From assembly GCA_963838885.1 (NCBI GenBank), contig CAWITB010000055.1, positions 1 to 64,000 of the forward strand: DNA of 64,000 nucleotides, in the 5' to 3' direction. The DNA is from JAICMB01 sp963838885. GTDB taxonomy: Bacteria > Acidobacteriota > Terriglobia > Bryobacterales > Bryobacteraceae. The notes under the pieces are model-generated. The model searched no databases, was not told the origin of the DNA, and saw only the letters and a program-made list of their open reading frames with translations. The position numbers were made by a program, and so were the translations under genes. Positions 15,959 to 24,677 of this stretch are shown in pieces. Position 1 is the stretch's first letter. Each line of letters opens with the position of its first letter.

Positions 15959-17434
15959 TCAAGCCTCGGCGCGGGCGGCCTTGTCGCCGATGCCGAGTTT
16001 CTTCATTTTATACAGCAGCGCCTTGTAGTCGATCTTCAAAAGCGAAGCCGCCTCTTTCCTGTTCCACAGACAGCTAGTCAAGGCGTTGAGAATGGCCTGC
16101 GATTCGGCCTGGCGGCGCGCCGCGTCCACCTTCCCTAAGATGGAGTGCGGCTCTTCGGCCGCGGCCTCCTCGACGCGCGGCGCCGGGGCGGCTTCGGCGC
16201 TTTCCGGCTCCTCCCGCGCAGGCGCGCTCGCGGCCGCGGGTTCGGCGGCGGCGGGGCGCGGCGGCGGGATCGCTTTGGGGCCGGCGCGCAGCGCCAGTTC
16301 CCGCGCGATCAGATCGGCGTCGCCCAGCACCAGGTACTTGCGCACCACGTTTTCAAGCTCCCGGATATTGCCCGGCCAATGGTGCGCCAGCAGCGCGTTG
16401 CGCAGCGCGCGCGGCAGCTCCGGCGTCTCGCCCGCCGAGGCATACTTCTTCAAAAAATGCAGCGCCAGCGGCACGATCTCGTCGCGCCGCTCGCGCAGCG
16501 GCGGAATGCGGATGGGAACGATATTCAAACGGTAGTAGAGATCCTCGCGGAACTGCCCCGCCTCGACCGCGCTTTCGAGATCGCGGTGCGTCGCCGCCAT
16601 CACGCGCACGTCCACGCGGCACACCTCGCGCGCCCCCAGCCGCAGAAATTCCTTGTCCTGCAAAACCTGCAGCAGCTTGGCCTGCAGCTTGAAATCCATG
16701 TCGCCGATCTCGTCGAGCAGAATGGTGCCGCCGCTCGCCATCTCGAATTTCCCGGGATTGTTTTTTAACGCCCCCGTGAAGGCCCCGCGCTCGTAGCCGA
16801 ACAGCTCGCTTTCGACCAGCTCGGAAGGCAGCGCCGCGCAGTTGAGCTTCAGGAACGTCTTCGAGGCCCGCCGCGAGCGCGCGTGCAGCTTGTGCGCCAA
16901 CACCTCTTTGCCCACCCCGGTCTCGCCCTGCAACAGCACCGGAACGTCCGAGGCCGCCACCTGCTTGATCCAGCTTTCGATGCGGTCCGACCAGCCGCTG
17001 CGCACCACGTCGTCGCCCTCCGCCGGCCCCTCCGCCGCGCTTTGAAGCAACGACGCCCGCGCCGGGCCGATGGCCTTGGCGATGCTTTGCGCCAGATCCT
17101 CGTGGCTCACCGGCTTGGGCAGAAAATCCGCCGCCCCGTTGCGCATCGATTCCACGATGTGCCACGGCGAGGAGGCCCCCGAGACCATGATCACCGGCGG
17201 GCTCGAGCCGTTCTGCCGCAATTGCCGCAGCGTTTCGATGCCGTCCTTGCGCGGCATCATGATGTCCATCAGCACCAGCGAGACGCGGTCTTTGTTGGCC
17301 GCCAGATGGCTCAGCACTTCCTCGCCGGTCTCGGCGAAATCCACCTCATAGCCCTGGCACTCCAGCGCGATCCCCAGATAGTTGCGCACTTCCGGCTCGT
17401 CTTCGGCAATCAGAATTCTGTGTCCGTTGTTCAT
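15959..17434 (-). CDS. Sigma-54-dependent response regulator (NtrC family)
   Basis: A 491-residue transcription activator. Residues 5-120 are a receiver domain with LVLMDIMMPRKDGIE (phospho-acceptor Asp) and the KP pair in DFLPKPVSHED. The AAA+ domain (about 150-380) has Walker A GETGVGKE, the sigma-54 contact loop GAFTGA, Walker B GGTILLDEIGDMDF and HHWPGNIRELENVVRKYL. A long Ala/Pro/Glu-rich linker leads to a C-terminal Fis-type helix-turn-helix (NRKEAASLLKIDYKALLYKM). I start at ATG 17434. It follows the kinase gene by 16 bases, so they form a two-component pair. It could activate the GG-N10-GC promoters of the sorting locus nearby, by analogy with PrsR-type regulators; that link is inference. 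Confidence 0.92.
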   Translation of the reverse strand: MNNGHRILIAEDEPEVRNYLGIALECQGYEVDFAETGEEVLSHLAANKDRVSLVLMDIMMPRKDGIETLRQLRQNGSSPPVIMVSGASSPWHIVESMRNGAADFLPKPVSHEDLAQSIAKAIGPARASLLQSAAEGPAEGDDVVRSGWSDRIESWIKQVAASDVPVLLQGETGVGKEVLAHKLHARSRRASKTFLKLNCAALPSELVESELFGYERGAFTGALKNNPGKFEMASGGTILLDEIGDMDFKLQAKLLQVLQDKEFLRLGAREVCRVDVRVMAATHRDLESAVEAGQFREDLYYRLNIVPIRIPPLRERRDEIVPLALHFLKKYASAGETPELPRALRNALLAHHWPGNIRELENVVRKYLVLGDADLIARELALRAGPKAIPPPRPAAAEPAAASAPAREEPESAEAAPAPRVEEAAAEEPHSILGKVDAARRQAESQAILNALTSCLWNRKEAASLLKIDYKALLYKMKKLGIGDKAARAEA

Positions 17435-17450
17435 GACGATGCGCCCGCGC

Positions 17451-18674
17451 CTAGACGATGGCGGCCACGGCCGCGCGCGCCGCCGCGGCGGGGTGGCTCG
17501 CGGCGCCGTTGTTCCGCGGGGTAAGGTGGAACGCCGGCTCATACAGCGGCAGCACAAACGAAAACGTAGCCCCGCAGCCGTCTTCCGGCGAAGCCGCCCA
17601 GATGTTGCCCCCATGCGCCGTCACGATCATGCGGCAGATGGCCAGCCCCAGTCCGCCTCCGGAGCGGTCTTTGCCCCCCGAATAGGAGGTGTATTCTTCA
17701 AAGATCAACGGCAGAAACTCGCGCTGCACCCCCGAGCCGGTGTCGCGCACGTCGATGCGGTAGGCGGGAATGCCCCCGCGCGCGCCGCCCGGGATGCCCG
17801 CGCCGCCAGCGACGCCCGCTTCGGCGTGCATGGTCGCTTCCGCCCCGCGCACCTCGATCGCTCCGAAGCGCGGCGTAAACTTGCAAGCGTTCTCGAAAAG
17901 GTTCACCAGCACCTGCTCGATCTGCGCCCCCTCCCAGCGCGGCGCCGTCGCGGGCGGCTCGATCTGCACGGATACGGCGATCTGTTTTTCATCCGCCAGG
18001 GGAAGCACGTCGTGCAGCGCTTGTTGTACGCAGCGCTCCACGTCCACCGCTTCCAGGCGCGGCTTGCGCTCCACCTGTTTGCCCACGCTCAGCTCGAACA
18101 TCCCCGCCGCCATGCGCGAGAGACGCTTGACGCTGTGCTGCATGCGCTCGAGCAGCTCCGTCTGGCTGGGGTTGAGCGCTCCCACCTGCTGCTGCAGCAA
18201 CAGCCCGCAGTAGCCGTGCAGCGCCGTCAGCGGCGCCCGGAAATCGTGCACCGCGCGGGCCAGAAAATTGGTGCGGTCCTGATCGAACTCCTGCAGCTTG
18301 AAATTCGCCTGCAGCATATACTGCAGCAGGTCTTCGCGCCCCGCCCCGCCGCCCGCCGCGTCGCGCCGGTGCGTCAGCATGGATCGTAACGCCACCGCGT
18401 GCAGCGGCTTCAGCAGGATGCTCGCCGGAGCTCCCCGCAACTCCTCCTCGAGCTGCGCCACCTGTTGGCGGCGCGCGAAAAACACCACCCCCGGCGCGGC
18501 GCCGTCCTGGGGCCGCGGAATCTCCTCGCCCGGCTCATAATCCCATAACAGCAGGGGGCTGCCGGGCCGCCACTCCTTCATCTTTTCCAGTGAGAAAGCC
18601 GGTTTCAGATCCTCGACGGCCGCCTCCAGGGCGGTCCACACACGGGGATCGTTGGAATGCACAGACACTTTCAT
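17451..18674 (-). CDS. Histidine kinase with receiver-like N-terminus
   Basis: A 407-residue soluble kinase, partner of the adjacent sigma-54 regulator. Residues 1-110 resemble a receiver fold (PLLLWDYEPGE; ASILLKPLHAVALRSML), but phospho-relay competence is unclear. The H-box is FLARAVHDFRAPLTALHGYC (about residue 145), followed by a dimerisation helix. The ATP-binding domain has the N box (NLFENACKFTP), then DTGSGV and GGGLGLAICRMIVTAHGG. An Ala/Gly-rich insertion of about 25 residues lies in the ATPase domain. No membrane segments are present, so it senses a cytoplasmic signal or a partner protein. Start is ATG 18674. The C-terminal 20 residues are Ala-rich. Confidence 0.9.
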   Translation of the reverse strand: MKVSVHSNDPRVWTALEAAVEDLKPAFSLEKMKEWRPGSPLLLWDYEPGEEIPRPQDGAAPGVVFFARRQQVAQLEEELRGAPASILLKPLHAVALRSMLTHRRDAAGGGAGREDLLQYMLQANFKLQEFDQDRTNFLARAVHDFRAPLTALHGYCGLLLQQQVGALNPSQTELLERMQHSVKRLSRMAAGMFELSVGKQVERKPRLEAVDVERCVQQALHDVLPLADEKQIAVSVQIEPPATAPRWEGAQIEQVLVNLFENACKFTPRFGAIEVRGAEATMHAEAGVAGGAGIPGGARGGIPAYRIDVRDTGSGVQREFLPLIFEEYTSYSGGKDRSGGGLGLAICRMIVTAHGGNIWAASPEDGCGATFSFVLPLYEPAFHLTPRNNGAASHPAAAARAAVAAIV

Positions 18675-18857
18675 TTAGGTCGCCACCCCTCCTCCGAGTG
18701 GGGACTGGTCTAAAGAATTGCGCTAAAACCAGGAAATTCGAATTTAGCAGCTTGTGTCCTATGTTGCATAGGGGGGATTCGCTCCCCTCCGGGGGGTGAT
18801 CTGCAAATTTGTTGCTAGTAGTACCGCGACGTGACCCAAGTTGACAAATGATGGGAC
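18675..18857 (-). other. Leader region of the kinase-regulator operon
   Basis: No gene. On the minus strand the leader carries G/C runs (CACCCCCCGGAGGGGAGCG and CCCCACTCGGAGGAGGGG) that can form small stems ahead of the kinase start. The GGAGGAGGGG stretch lies within 25 bases of the start and may act as an extended ribosome site. No clear promoter boxes were assigned. Confidence 0.3.
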
Positions 18858-19322
18858 TCAAGTGCGGGCGGCCGGCAACATCTCAAGGAGCTCCGGCTTG
18901 AGCCGATCCCCGTTCAGAAAGCCTTGTAGAAAGGGATCCTGGCGCAAGTTGCGGCCCACCGCCGATTCTTCCGCCAGATCGCGGCGGAACAGATAGGCGT
19001 GAATGCGGCAGCCCATGCCGCAGGCCGCGTGCGGCCCCCCGGCGGCGTGGCCGAGCGTGATATGGACGACCTCCACCTCGCACTGCAGACAGGGATAATA
19101 GCCATCGCTTAAATGCAGCCGCGGCAGCAGCAGACAGGCGCTCAGCCGCTCCCCCGGCCGGAACGGCTCCGGCGAAAGACAGCAGAAGCCGCTGCTGCTG
19201 ATGTTCTCGGTTTTGGCCCAAACGGGCTGCCCCGGCGCCTCGTGGGCGCATAGCAGCACCGGCCAGCGCAGGTTCAGCCGCAGATAGGCGCGCCGCTCGC
19301 CCGCCGCATCGTTGCCATTCAT
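18858..19322 (-). CDS. PilZ-domain protein
   Basis: A 154-residue protein with an N-terminal PilZ-like domain. The family's RxxR and NxSxxG c-di-GMP-binding elements appear as ERRAYLRLNLRWPVLL and KTENISSSGFCCLSPEPF. Several Cys residues are present but no recognisable metal site. PilZ proteins usually bind cyclic di-GMP to control exopolysaccharide, motility or secretion, which fits the neighbouring exopolysaccharide region. The C-terminal third (FLNGDRLKPELLEMLPA) is unassigned. Start is ATG 19322. It is transcribed in the same direction as the kinase-regulator pair but separated by 180 bases. Confidence 0.8.
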   Translation of the reverse strand: MNGNDAAGERRAYLRLNLRWPVLLCAHEAPGQPVWAKTENISSSGFCCLSPEPFRPGERLSACLLLPRLHLSDGYYPCLQCEVEVVHITLGHAAGGPHAACGMGCRIHAYLFRRDLAEESAVGRNLRQDPFLQGFLNGDRLKPELLEMLPAART

Positions 19323-19635
19323 TCAAACAAGTTCCTTCGATTTATCAAAAAAGGATGCTTTGCGTCTTCGCCACTCAACCGATATTGGCTCTAACGCCTG
19401 CCTATGCATTTTGCCGTCCAGGGTGGAAAGGCGGTTATTCAAGGTGAGTTAATCACCAAATCGCCGAAAAGCTGCTTGTAAGCGGGAAAGCAATGCCTTG
19501 GCGCTCCCTAGGGAGGCTCGGCCAGCATCGGGGGCGCGCTGTAGGCAGCCCTAGGGAGGTTCGTGGAGACGCGACGGAATTCACGATATATATTTGTTCA
19601 ATTTCCTCAAATCGCGGATACCACGGGGAAATAGA
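19323..19635. other. Intergenic region with two CCCTAGGGAGG repeats
   Basis: No protein-coding gene was recognised. CCCTAGGGAGGCTCG at 19506-19520 and CCCTAGGGAGGTTCG at 19549-19563 are direct repeats with starts 43 bases apart, each containing the palindrome CCCTAGGG. They look like paired operator sites. They lie upstream of the pilZ gene on the minus strand and just past the 3' end of the Ig-domain gene. Confidence 0.45.
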
Positions 19636-21975
19636 TTATTGGGAAATATTCGCCGTGGTGGATCCTACGCGGTTCGTGAGCGTGACGGATTGAGGGATCA
19701 CCGAGGCCGCATTTCCTTGTATTGAAAATGGCTGCGTGTAGTTGAATTGACTGCCGAACTGTGTCGAGGCGGCATTCTGGAACCATGTGGTGAACAAAGT
19801 CGCGGTGGGGACCGTCACCGTCGTGCTTTGGAGCGTCTGCCCAGCGGCGGGGCTGAACGTGAATGTCGCTTGTGTCACCTCCAGAGCCGTGGAATACCCG
19901 ATAATCTGAACCGAGAAGCCGTTCGAACTGGACGTTATGGTCGCGCTGACAATGACCGGCGCCGCAGGCGCTATGGTCGCCGATAAAGATGGGGCGGGCG
20001 TGGGGGTAACATCGATGCCGCCGGCCTGGATTCGCAGCGAGACGGTAATGGTACCGGCGACAGTTCCGGTTTGAATGGCGAGGGGTACGGTGGAAACGGC
20101 ATTTGTGGATCCCGCCGGTACGGTGAAAGATGCGCTTCTGCCCCCCGAAGCGAACTGAATCGTGGCATCGCCGGCGCCGCTATTGGGGGCAAAGCTGAGA
20201 ATCGCCTGGCCGGTGATGTCGGCCGGGAAAGTCGAGCTCAACGAGATCTGCAAAGGCACTTGCTGGGCCGCGTTCACGGTAGCGGGCAAACCTGAAATTG
20301 TGGCCGAGGGAGCGGAAGGCAACGCAACATTTAATTGAAAAAGATTGACGGCGTTTGCCAGCGTGCTGTCGACCACGCGCACGGTGAACGAAAAGGACCC
20401 TGCGGCTGTCGGTGTCCCGGCGATTACGCCCGTCGCCGGGTCGACTTGAAGACCAGCGGGCAAACCGTTGGCGGACCACGTATACGGCGGCGCGCCGCCC
20501 GTGGCCGCCAATGCAAACGTGTAGGGAGCGCCTAACACGCCGCCGGGAACTTGCGCCGCGCTGGTAATGCTAAGCGGGGCCGCATTAATCGTGAGGCTGA
20601 ACGTTTTGTTTTGCGTCACTCCATTCGCGTCGCGAGCTTGAACGGTGAATGAATACGCGCCGGCGATGGACGGCGTACCGGTCAAGGAAGCGGCCGCCGC
20701 ATTGAAGGTCAATCCCGGGACGGATCCGCTCACGAGGGACCAGGTGTACGGAGCAGTGCCGCCGACAACCGAAAAAGTCTGAGAATAGGCAGTTCCGGCC
20801 GCGCCGGAGGGGAGAGGCGATCCGGTGGTGATGGTGAGGCTTGGTGGATTGATGACAACCTGAAACGACTGCGAAGCTTTGTTGCCGGACGCATCCGACA
20901 CTTGTACGGTGAACGTGAACGTGCCGGGCGTCTGCGGCGTGCCCTGGAGCGTTCCCGAGCCGGCATCGAGCGTGAGTCCTCCCGCGCTTCCGGAAAGAAT
21001 CGTCCAGGAATACGGGGGAGCGCCGCCGGCCGCCGAGAATTTCTGCGAATACGGCGTCCCAACGTTACCGGTGAAGAGCGGCGCGACGGTCGTGATGGAG
21101 AGTGGCGGAGCGTTGATTGTGAGGGTGAAAGTTCGCGTAGCGACGCCTTGCGCGGCATCGGCGACCTGTACCGTGAAACTGAAGTTGCCGGCGGAGGTGG
21201 GTGTTCCACTGAGGATGCCGCTGTTAGGATCGATGGACAGTCCGGGCGGCAGCGACGCGCCGCTCCATTGATAGGGGGGTGTGCCGCCGTTGGCGGCCAG
21301 CGCCTGCGAATAGGTCTGACCCAGCATCGCGGTAGGTAGCGGGCTTGAATTCGTAATCGAAAGCGCGGGCATGGCGATCGTAATTGAAAAGGCGCCTGAT
21401 GTTGAGGCCTGGCTGGAGTCCAAGACCTGCACGGTGAAACTGAAAGTCCCGGCCGACGTTGGTGTTCCGGCGATCGAACCGTTCGAACTAAGCGTTAAGC
21501 CCGCGGGAAGCGGGCTGACGGCAAGCCATGAATAGGGAGGGCTGCCACCGCTCGCGGCCAATGAAAGCGAATAGACGGCGCCCAGGGTTGCGGGCGGAAG
21601 CGGGGAAGCAGTGGTGATCGTAAGAGGCGATGCGGACGATACAACCGTAAAGGTGACGGCGTTCGATTGCGCGTTGCCGGAATTTACGACGCTGACAATA
21701 TCAATGCTCGGGACCGTCAGCAGATTTGACGAGACCGTGGCAATCAGTTCATTGGGTCCGAAATATGCCGTAGGAAGCGGCGCTCCATTCCACGCTACGA
21801 ACGAGGTTGCCTGAAAATTTGTACCCAAGACTGTCAGCGCCAAGCTTTGGCTGCCTGCCGGGACGGACGAAGGACTAATTCCGGCAATAGCGGGGGTGAC
21901 ATTCTGCGCCCTCAATACCGCGCTGAACAGAAAAATTAGACCGGCTGCCGCCAGTATCGGAAGACGTTTACTCAT
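19636..21975 (-). CDS. Secreted protein with six tandem putative Ig domains
   Basis: A 779-residue surface or secreted protein. A signal peptide (MSKRLPILAAAGLIFLFSAV) is followed by an IPT-like region (ITPAIAGISPSSVPAGSQSL-type, residues 25-110). Six He_PIG-type Ig domains of about 88 residues follow, each with a GGxPPYxW core, a LPxGL turn, GxIxGTPTxAGTFSFTVQV and a DSxxx tail. The C-terminal 220 residues form a different beta-rich region (LPATVNAAQQVPLQISLSST). It has no sorting signal. It overlaps the beta-propeller gene by 8 bases, so the two are translated in sequence. Adhesion or matrix function is inferred from architecture only. Confidence 0.85.
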   Translation of the reverse strand: MSKRLPILAAAGLIFLFSAVLRAQNVTPAIAGISPSSVPAGSQSLALTVLGTNFQATSFVAWNGAPLPTAYFGPNELIATVSSNLLTVPSIDIVSVVNSGNAQSNAVTFTVVSSASPLTITTASPLPPATLGAVYSLSLAASGGSPPYSWLAVSPLPAGLTLSSNGSIAGTPTSAGTFSFTVQVLDSSQASTSGAFSITIAMPALSITNSSPLPTAMLGQTYSQALAANGGTPPYQWSGASLPPGLSIDPNSGILSGTPTSAGNFSFTVQVADAAQGVATRTFTLTINAPPLSITTVAPLFTGNVGTPYSQKFSAAGGAPPYSWTILSGSAGGLTLDAGSGTLQGTPQTPGTFTFTVQVSDASGNKASQSFQVVINPPSLTITTGSPLPSGAAGTAYSQTFSVVGGTAPYTWSLVSGSVPGLTFNAAAASLTGTPSIAGAYSFTVQARDANGVTQNKTFSLTINAAPLSITSAAQVPGGVLGAPYTFALAATGGAPPYTWSANGLPAGLQVDPATGVIAGTPTAAGSFSFTVRVVDSTLANAVNLFQLNVALPSAPSATISGLPATVNAAQQVPLQISLSSTFPADITGQAILSFAPNSGAGDATIQFASGGRSASFTVPAGSTNAVSTVPLAIQTGTVAGTITVSLRIQAGGIDVTPTPAPSLSATIAPAAPVIVSATITSSSNGFSVQIIGYSTALEVTQATFTFSPAAGQTLQSTTVTVPTATLFTTWFQNAASTQFGSQFNYTQPFSIQGNAASVIPQSVTLTNRVGSTTANISQ

Positions 21976-22974
21976 GTGCGCTCTGACGAGGCAGGGGCGA
22001 GCGGCGGTCCTGCGGAACGAACCAGATGCGCGTGTTCAGCGCATCGGAAACATCCAGCAGAAAGATCGGACCTCGTGACGCGTCCGTGAGACGGAAGAGA
22101 TTTACGGAGCCGAAATTATATAATCCCCGCGGACTGCACGCGCACGATGTCTCCGTCCAGACTCCGGAATCCAAGTCGAACGCGGCGACGCCTGACGCGC
22201 CACTCGCGTATATGCGCTTTCCGTCGGCGGACAACTGGACGCCGGAGATAGACGAAGAAGACGATGGAGGCGAAATCTGGCGGCTCTGAATCTGCGCGCC
22301 GCTAATTTGCAACAGCGACAGGTCGCCATTCACCGTCGCAATAACGGCATCATGACTATTCGGTCCAAACGCAAATGCCGCGGCGCCACCGGGCGAGAGC
22401 AAGGTTCCCGCGCTGTCATTGGACGTAACCAGCCACAGTGCGGAATCTTGCGCGGCAGAGGTGGCCAGGAGCGCCTCCGAGCCATCGTCGGTAATGGCAA
22501 GCCGGGCGACCGCACTTGAAAGGCCCGTTGGCGCCGCCCGGGAGGCGACCACTGGAGCGGACGGCAAACCGGTAATAACCTGCAGTTCTCCCGTACTCTG
22601 TTTATAAAGCGCCGCGGCGCTGCCCGTGGGGCTCAGAACGACGAGATCGGGAGCGGCCATCGCATCGCTAAACAGCACTGGCGTTACGTTCGAGTTTTGA
22701 AGCGGTACGAGACGGACCGCCCCGTCCAGGGCGGAGACGCTCAAGGCGAAGCCCAGTCGAGGGGCGGCCACGGCGTTCGCGATGGGATAACCGAAGTCGA
22801 AGGCATCGCCGAGCGTGGCGGCTCCGGCAATGCCCCACACGGGCCGCAGCGCGGCGGACCTGCTCTCAAATACAAAACCGAGCAGCGGAGGCGCAATGGA
22901 GCCCGCGTTATCCTGGGCGGGCGCAACTTGCGGCCATAAAGAAGCCGCCAACAGTAAAAAAGGATGCGTGGCAT
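21968..22974 (-). CDS. Secreted beta-propeller-like protein
   Basis: A protein of about 335 residues with repeated strands such as SGVQLSADGKRIYASGASGV and LAITDDGSEALLATSAAQDS, consistent with a seven-bladed propeller. The body frame opens only at TTG 22951, but ATG 22974 lies one T short of reading MPRILFLLLAASLWPQVAPA, a good signal peptide. The six-T run at about 22957-22962 therefore probably lacks a base, or the protein starts at TTG. ATG 22974 sits one base after the TAA of the previous gene, typical of an operon. The 3' end overlaps the Ig-domain gene. Function unknown. Confidence 0.7.
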
Positions 22975-22975
22975 G

Positions 22976-23581
22976 TTAGTGAGGCGGACCGACCGTTCCC
23001 GTCCCGGGGGTAATGACGATTGCGGGGGTTGAGGAAGCGGCTGCCGCGGGCGAGCTCCCGCCGTGAAATGCCGCGGCGGCGCCGCCCCCGGCCGCGGCCG
23101 CTATCACCGCCACTACGATCCAGATTTTTTTATGAGAGCTCTGTACCGTCTTGCCCGGCACGGCCATATCGAACTGCATAATATCGGTTCGCGCGGTTTG
23201 GCCGCGATATGAAGCGCTAATGTGAATCGGCAGCTTGCCGGGGATCAGATTGACCTTCAGACCGTGCGCGGCGGCAATGCCGCGATCGTCCGTGACGACG
23301 GTGAGGGTCTTCGATCCGTTCGAAAATTGGCCGCTCGCGCCCTCCGTGGGCAACGTGAAAACGACCGCGGCGCCGGAAATGGGCTTATGATTCTCGTCCT
23401 CGATCCTGACGCTCGGATCATGAGCGGAGCGTTGGCCGACATTGTTGATTGCGCCTTCACCATCCACCGTGACGATGTTCAGCAGCGCGGGAGGGTTTTG
23501 CGCTAAAGCGTTTTGCGCCGAGGCAGGGAGAAGCAGGCATGTTAGTGCTGAGAAAACAGTTCTAAGCCGCCGCTGCCTCAT
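22976..23581 (-). CDS. Secreted Big-domain protein with C-terminal hydrophobic helix
   Basis: A 201-residue protein. MRQRRLRTVFSALTCLLLPA starts a signal peptide. Residues about 35-130 read as a bacterial Ig-like (Big) fold (VRIEDENHKPISGAAVVFTL, TDDRGIAAAHGLKVNLIPGK). After a short linker, KKIWIVVAVIAAAAGGGAAA is a membrane-anchoring helix, then a Ser/Ala/Thr-rich tail. AAGGAG four bases before ATG 23581 fixes the start. A candidate sigma-54 promoter lies 32-47 bases upstream. It is the first gene of a three-gene unit with the beta-propeller and Ig-domain proteins and is divergent from the Wza-type exporter gene. Confidence 0.8.
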   Translation of the reverse strand: MRQRRLRTVFSALTCLLLPASAQNALAQNPPALLNIVTVDGEGAINNVGQRSAHDPSVRIEDENHKPISGAAVVFTLPTEGASGQFSNGSKTLTVVTDDRGIAAAHGLKVNLIPGKLPIHISASYRGQTARTDIMQFDMAVPGKTVQSSHKKIWIVVAVIAAAAGGGAAAAFHGGSSPAAAASSTPAIVITPGTGTVGPPH

Positions 23582-23612
23582 TGGTCTCCTTGAATCGGGT
23601 TCATAGCTGTTC

Positions 23613-23628
23613 AGCAATTTTTTGGCCG
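23613..23628 (-). promoter_or_regulatory. Candidate sigma-54 promoter of the Big-domain operon
   Basis: The minus strand reads CGGCCAAAAAATTGCT, with GG at -24 and TTGCT at -12 in the exact GG-N10-GC spacing. The Big-domain start codon and its AAGGAG site follow within a suitable leader of about 20 bases. It is one of five similar sites ahead of genes in this locus. No experimental support. Confidence 0.5.
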
Positions 23629-23745
23629 CGCGGCGCGGGGAACCGGCGCCGTGGTTCAGTCGCGCGAATCATCCAGGGTAGCCGATTTCCAAAGCTTTGA
23701 GAACTGTTCCCAATCTTTATCCGGCGAGTGTCGATAGGCCATCGT

Positions 23746-23761
23746 TGGTCCCGAACGTGCT
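23746..23761 (+). promoter_or_regulatory. Candidate sigma-54 promoter of the Wza-type exporter gene
   Basis: TGGTCCCGAACGTGCT has GG at -24 and GC at -12 with ten bases between them, close to the sigma-54 consensus, and lies 23 bases before ATG 23784. The leader would be short, about 12 bases, so either the start is slightly later or this site is coincidental. Confidence 0.4.
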
Positions 23762-23783
23762 GTGGTCAGCTATTCTAAGCAGA

Positions 23784-24677
23784 ATGCAACGCATTTTTCC
23801 AGCGGTCCTGATCTTCTGCATTGGCAGCTTCGTGCTGCCGCTATACGGGGGTCAGGAGGGAGCTCCGCCTCAAGAACTTCTTGAATACGTGCGGGAGGCG
23901 AGCAAGCTGGGATTGAAGGAAACGCAGATCCGGCAGAACGCGGTACAGGCGGGTTGGCCGCTTGCGGCCGTCAACCAAGCTCTGACGCGCGCGCAGCATG
24001 AAGCAACCACGGGCGCAGCCGGCGCGAACCATCCGCCTGCGGCGAGCGCTACGCCTCCCAGCGCCCCAGTTTCCGCCGTGCCCGCTCGGGAAAGCGCGAC
24101 GTCCGCCGCCGGCGGTGCTGGAGCCGTTCCGAAAACGGCGGCCACGGCGCCCGAAATACCGGAATCTTCGAAAACGCGCGGCGTTCCGGACGACTATGTC
24201 ATCGGCGCAGGCGACGTCCTGCAGATCTCCGTTTGGAAGGAGCCCGACGCCTCAATACCTAATGTCGTGGTTCGTCCCGATGGAAAGATCTCAATTCCGA
24301 TCCTTAAAGAAATCGAAGTAGTAGGCCTGACCCCGACGCAGCTGGAGAAACTGATTACGGAGCGGCTGTCGCGCTTCATTCCCGCCGCCGATGTGACGGT
24401 CGTTGTGACGGGGATCAACAGCAAGAAGATTTACGTATTGGGGGCGGTGAAAAAAGAAGGGCCGCTCCCGTACACGTATCGCATGACGATCATGCAGGCG
24501 CTCAGCGAGGCCGGCGGCCTGACAGATTACGCCAAACGGAAGAAGATTTATGTTCTGCGCATGGAGAACGGGAAAGAGTACAGGCTACCCTTCGATTACA
24601 ACGCAGCGTTGAAGGGTGAACACATGGAGATGAATATTCCCTTGATGCCCGGCGATACACTCGTCGTACCGCAGTGA
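23784..24677 (+). CDS. Polysaccharide export protein, Wza family
   Basis: A 297-residue exported protein of the outer-membrane exopolysaccharide channel family. It has a signal peptide (MQRIFPAVLIFCIGSFVLPL) but no clear lipobox Cys. Residues 30-75 are helical, then an Ala/Pro-rich linker. The polysaccharide-export domain (about 135-215) reads DDYVIGAGDVLQISVWKEPD, RPDGKISIPILKEIEVVGLT and AADVTVVVTGINSKKIYVLG. An SLBB-like domain follows (LPYTYRMTIMQALSEAGGLT; MPGDTLVVPQ at the end). ATG 23784 is chosen for its signal peptide. The stop overlaps the next start (GTGA), coupling it to the NHL protein. No glycosyltransferases are nearby, so the exported polymer is made elsewhere. Confidence 0.88.
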   Translation: MQRIFPAVLIFCIGSFVLPLYGGQEGAPPQELLEYVREASKLGLKETQIRQNAVQAGWPLAAVNQALTRAQHEATTGAAGANHPPAASATPPSAPVSAVPARESATSAAGGAGAVPKTAATAPEIPESSKTRGVPDDYVIGAGDVLQISVWKEPDASIPNVVVRPDGKISIPILKEIEVVGLTPTQLEKLITERLSRFIPAADVTVVVTGINSKKIYVLGAVKKEGPLPYTYRMTIMQALSEAGGLTDYAKRKKIYVLRMENGKEYRLPFDYNAALKGEHMEMNIPLMPGDTLVVPQ

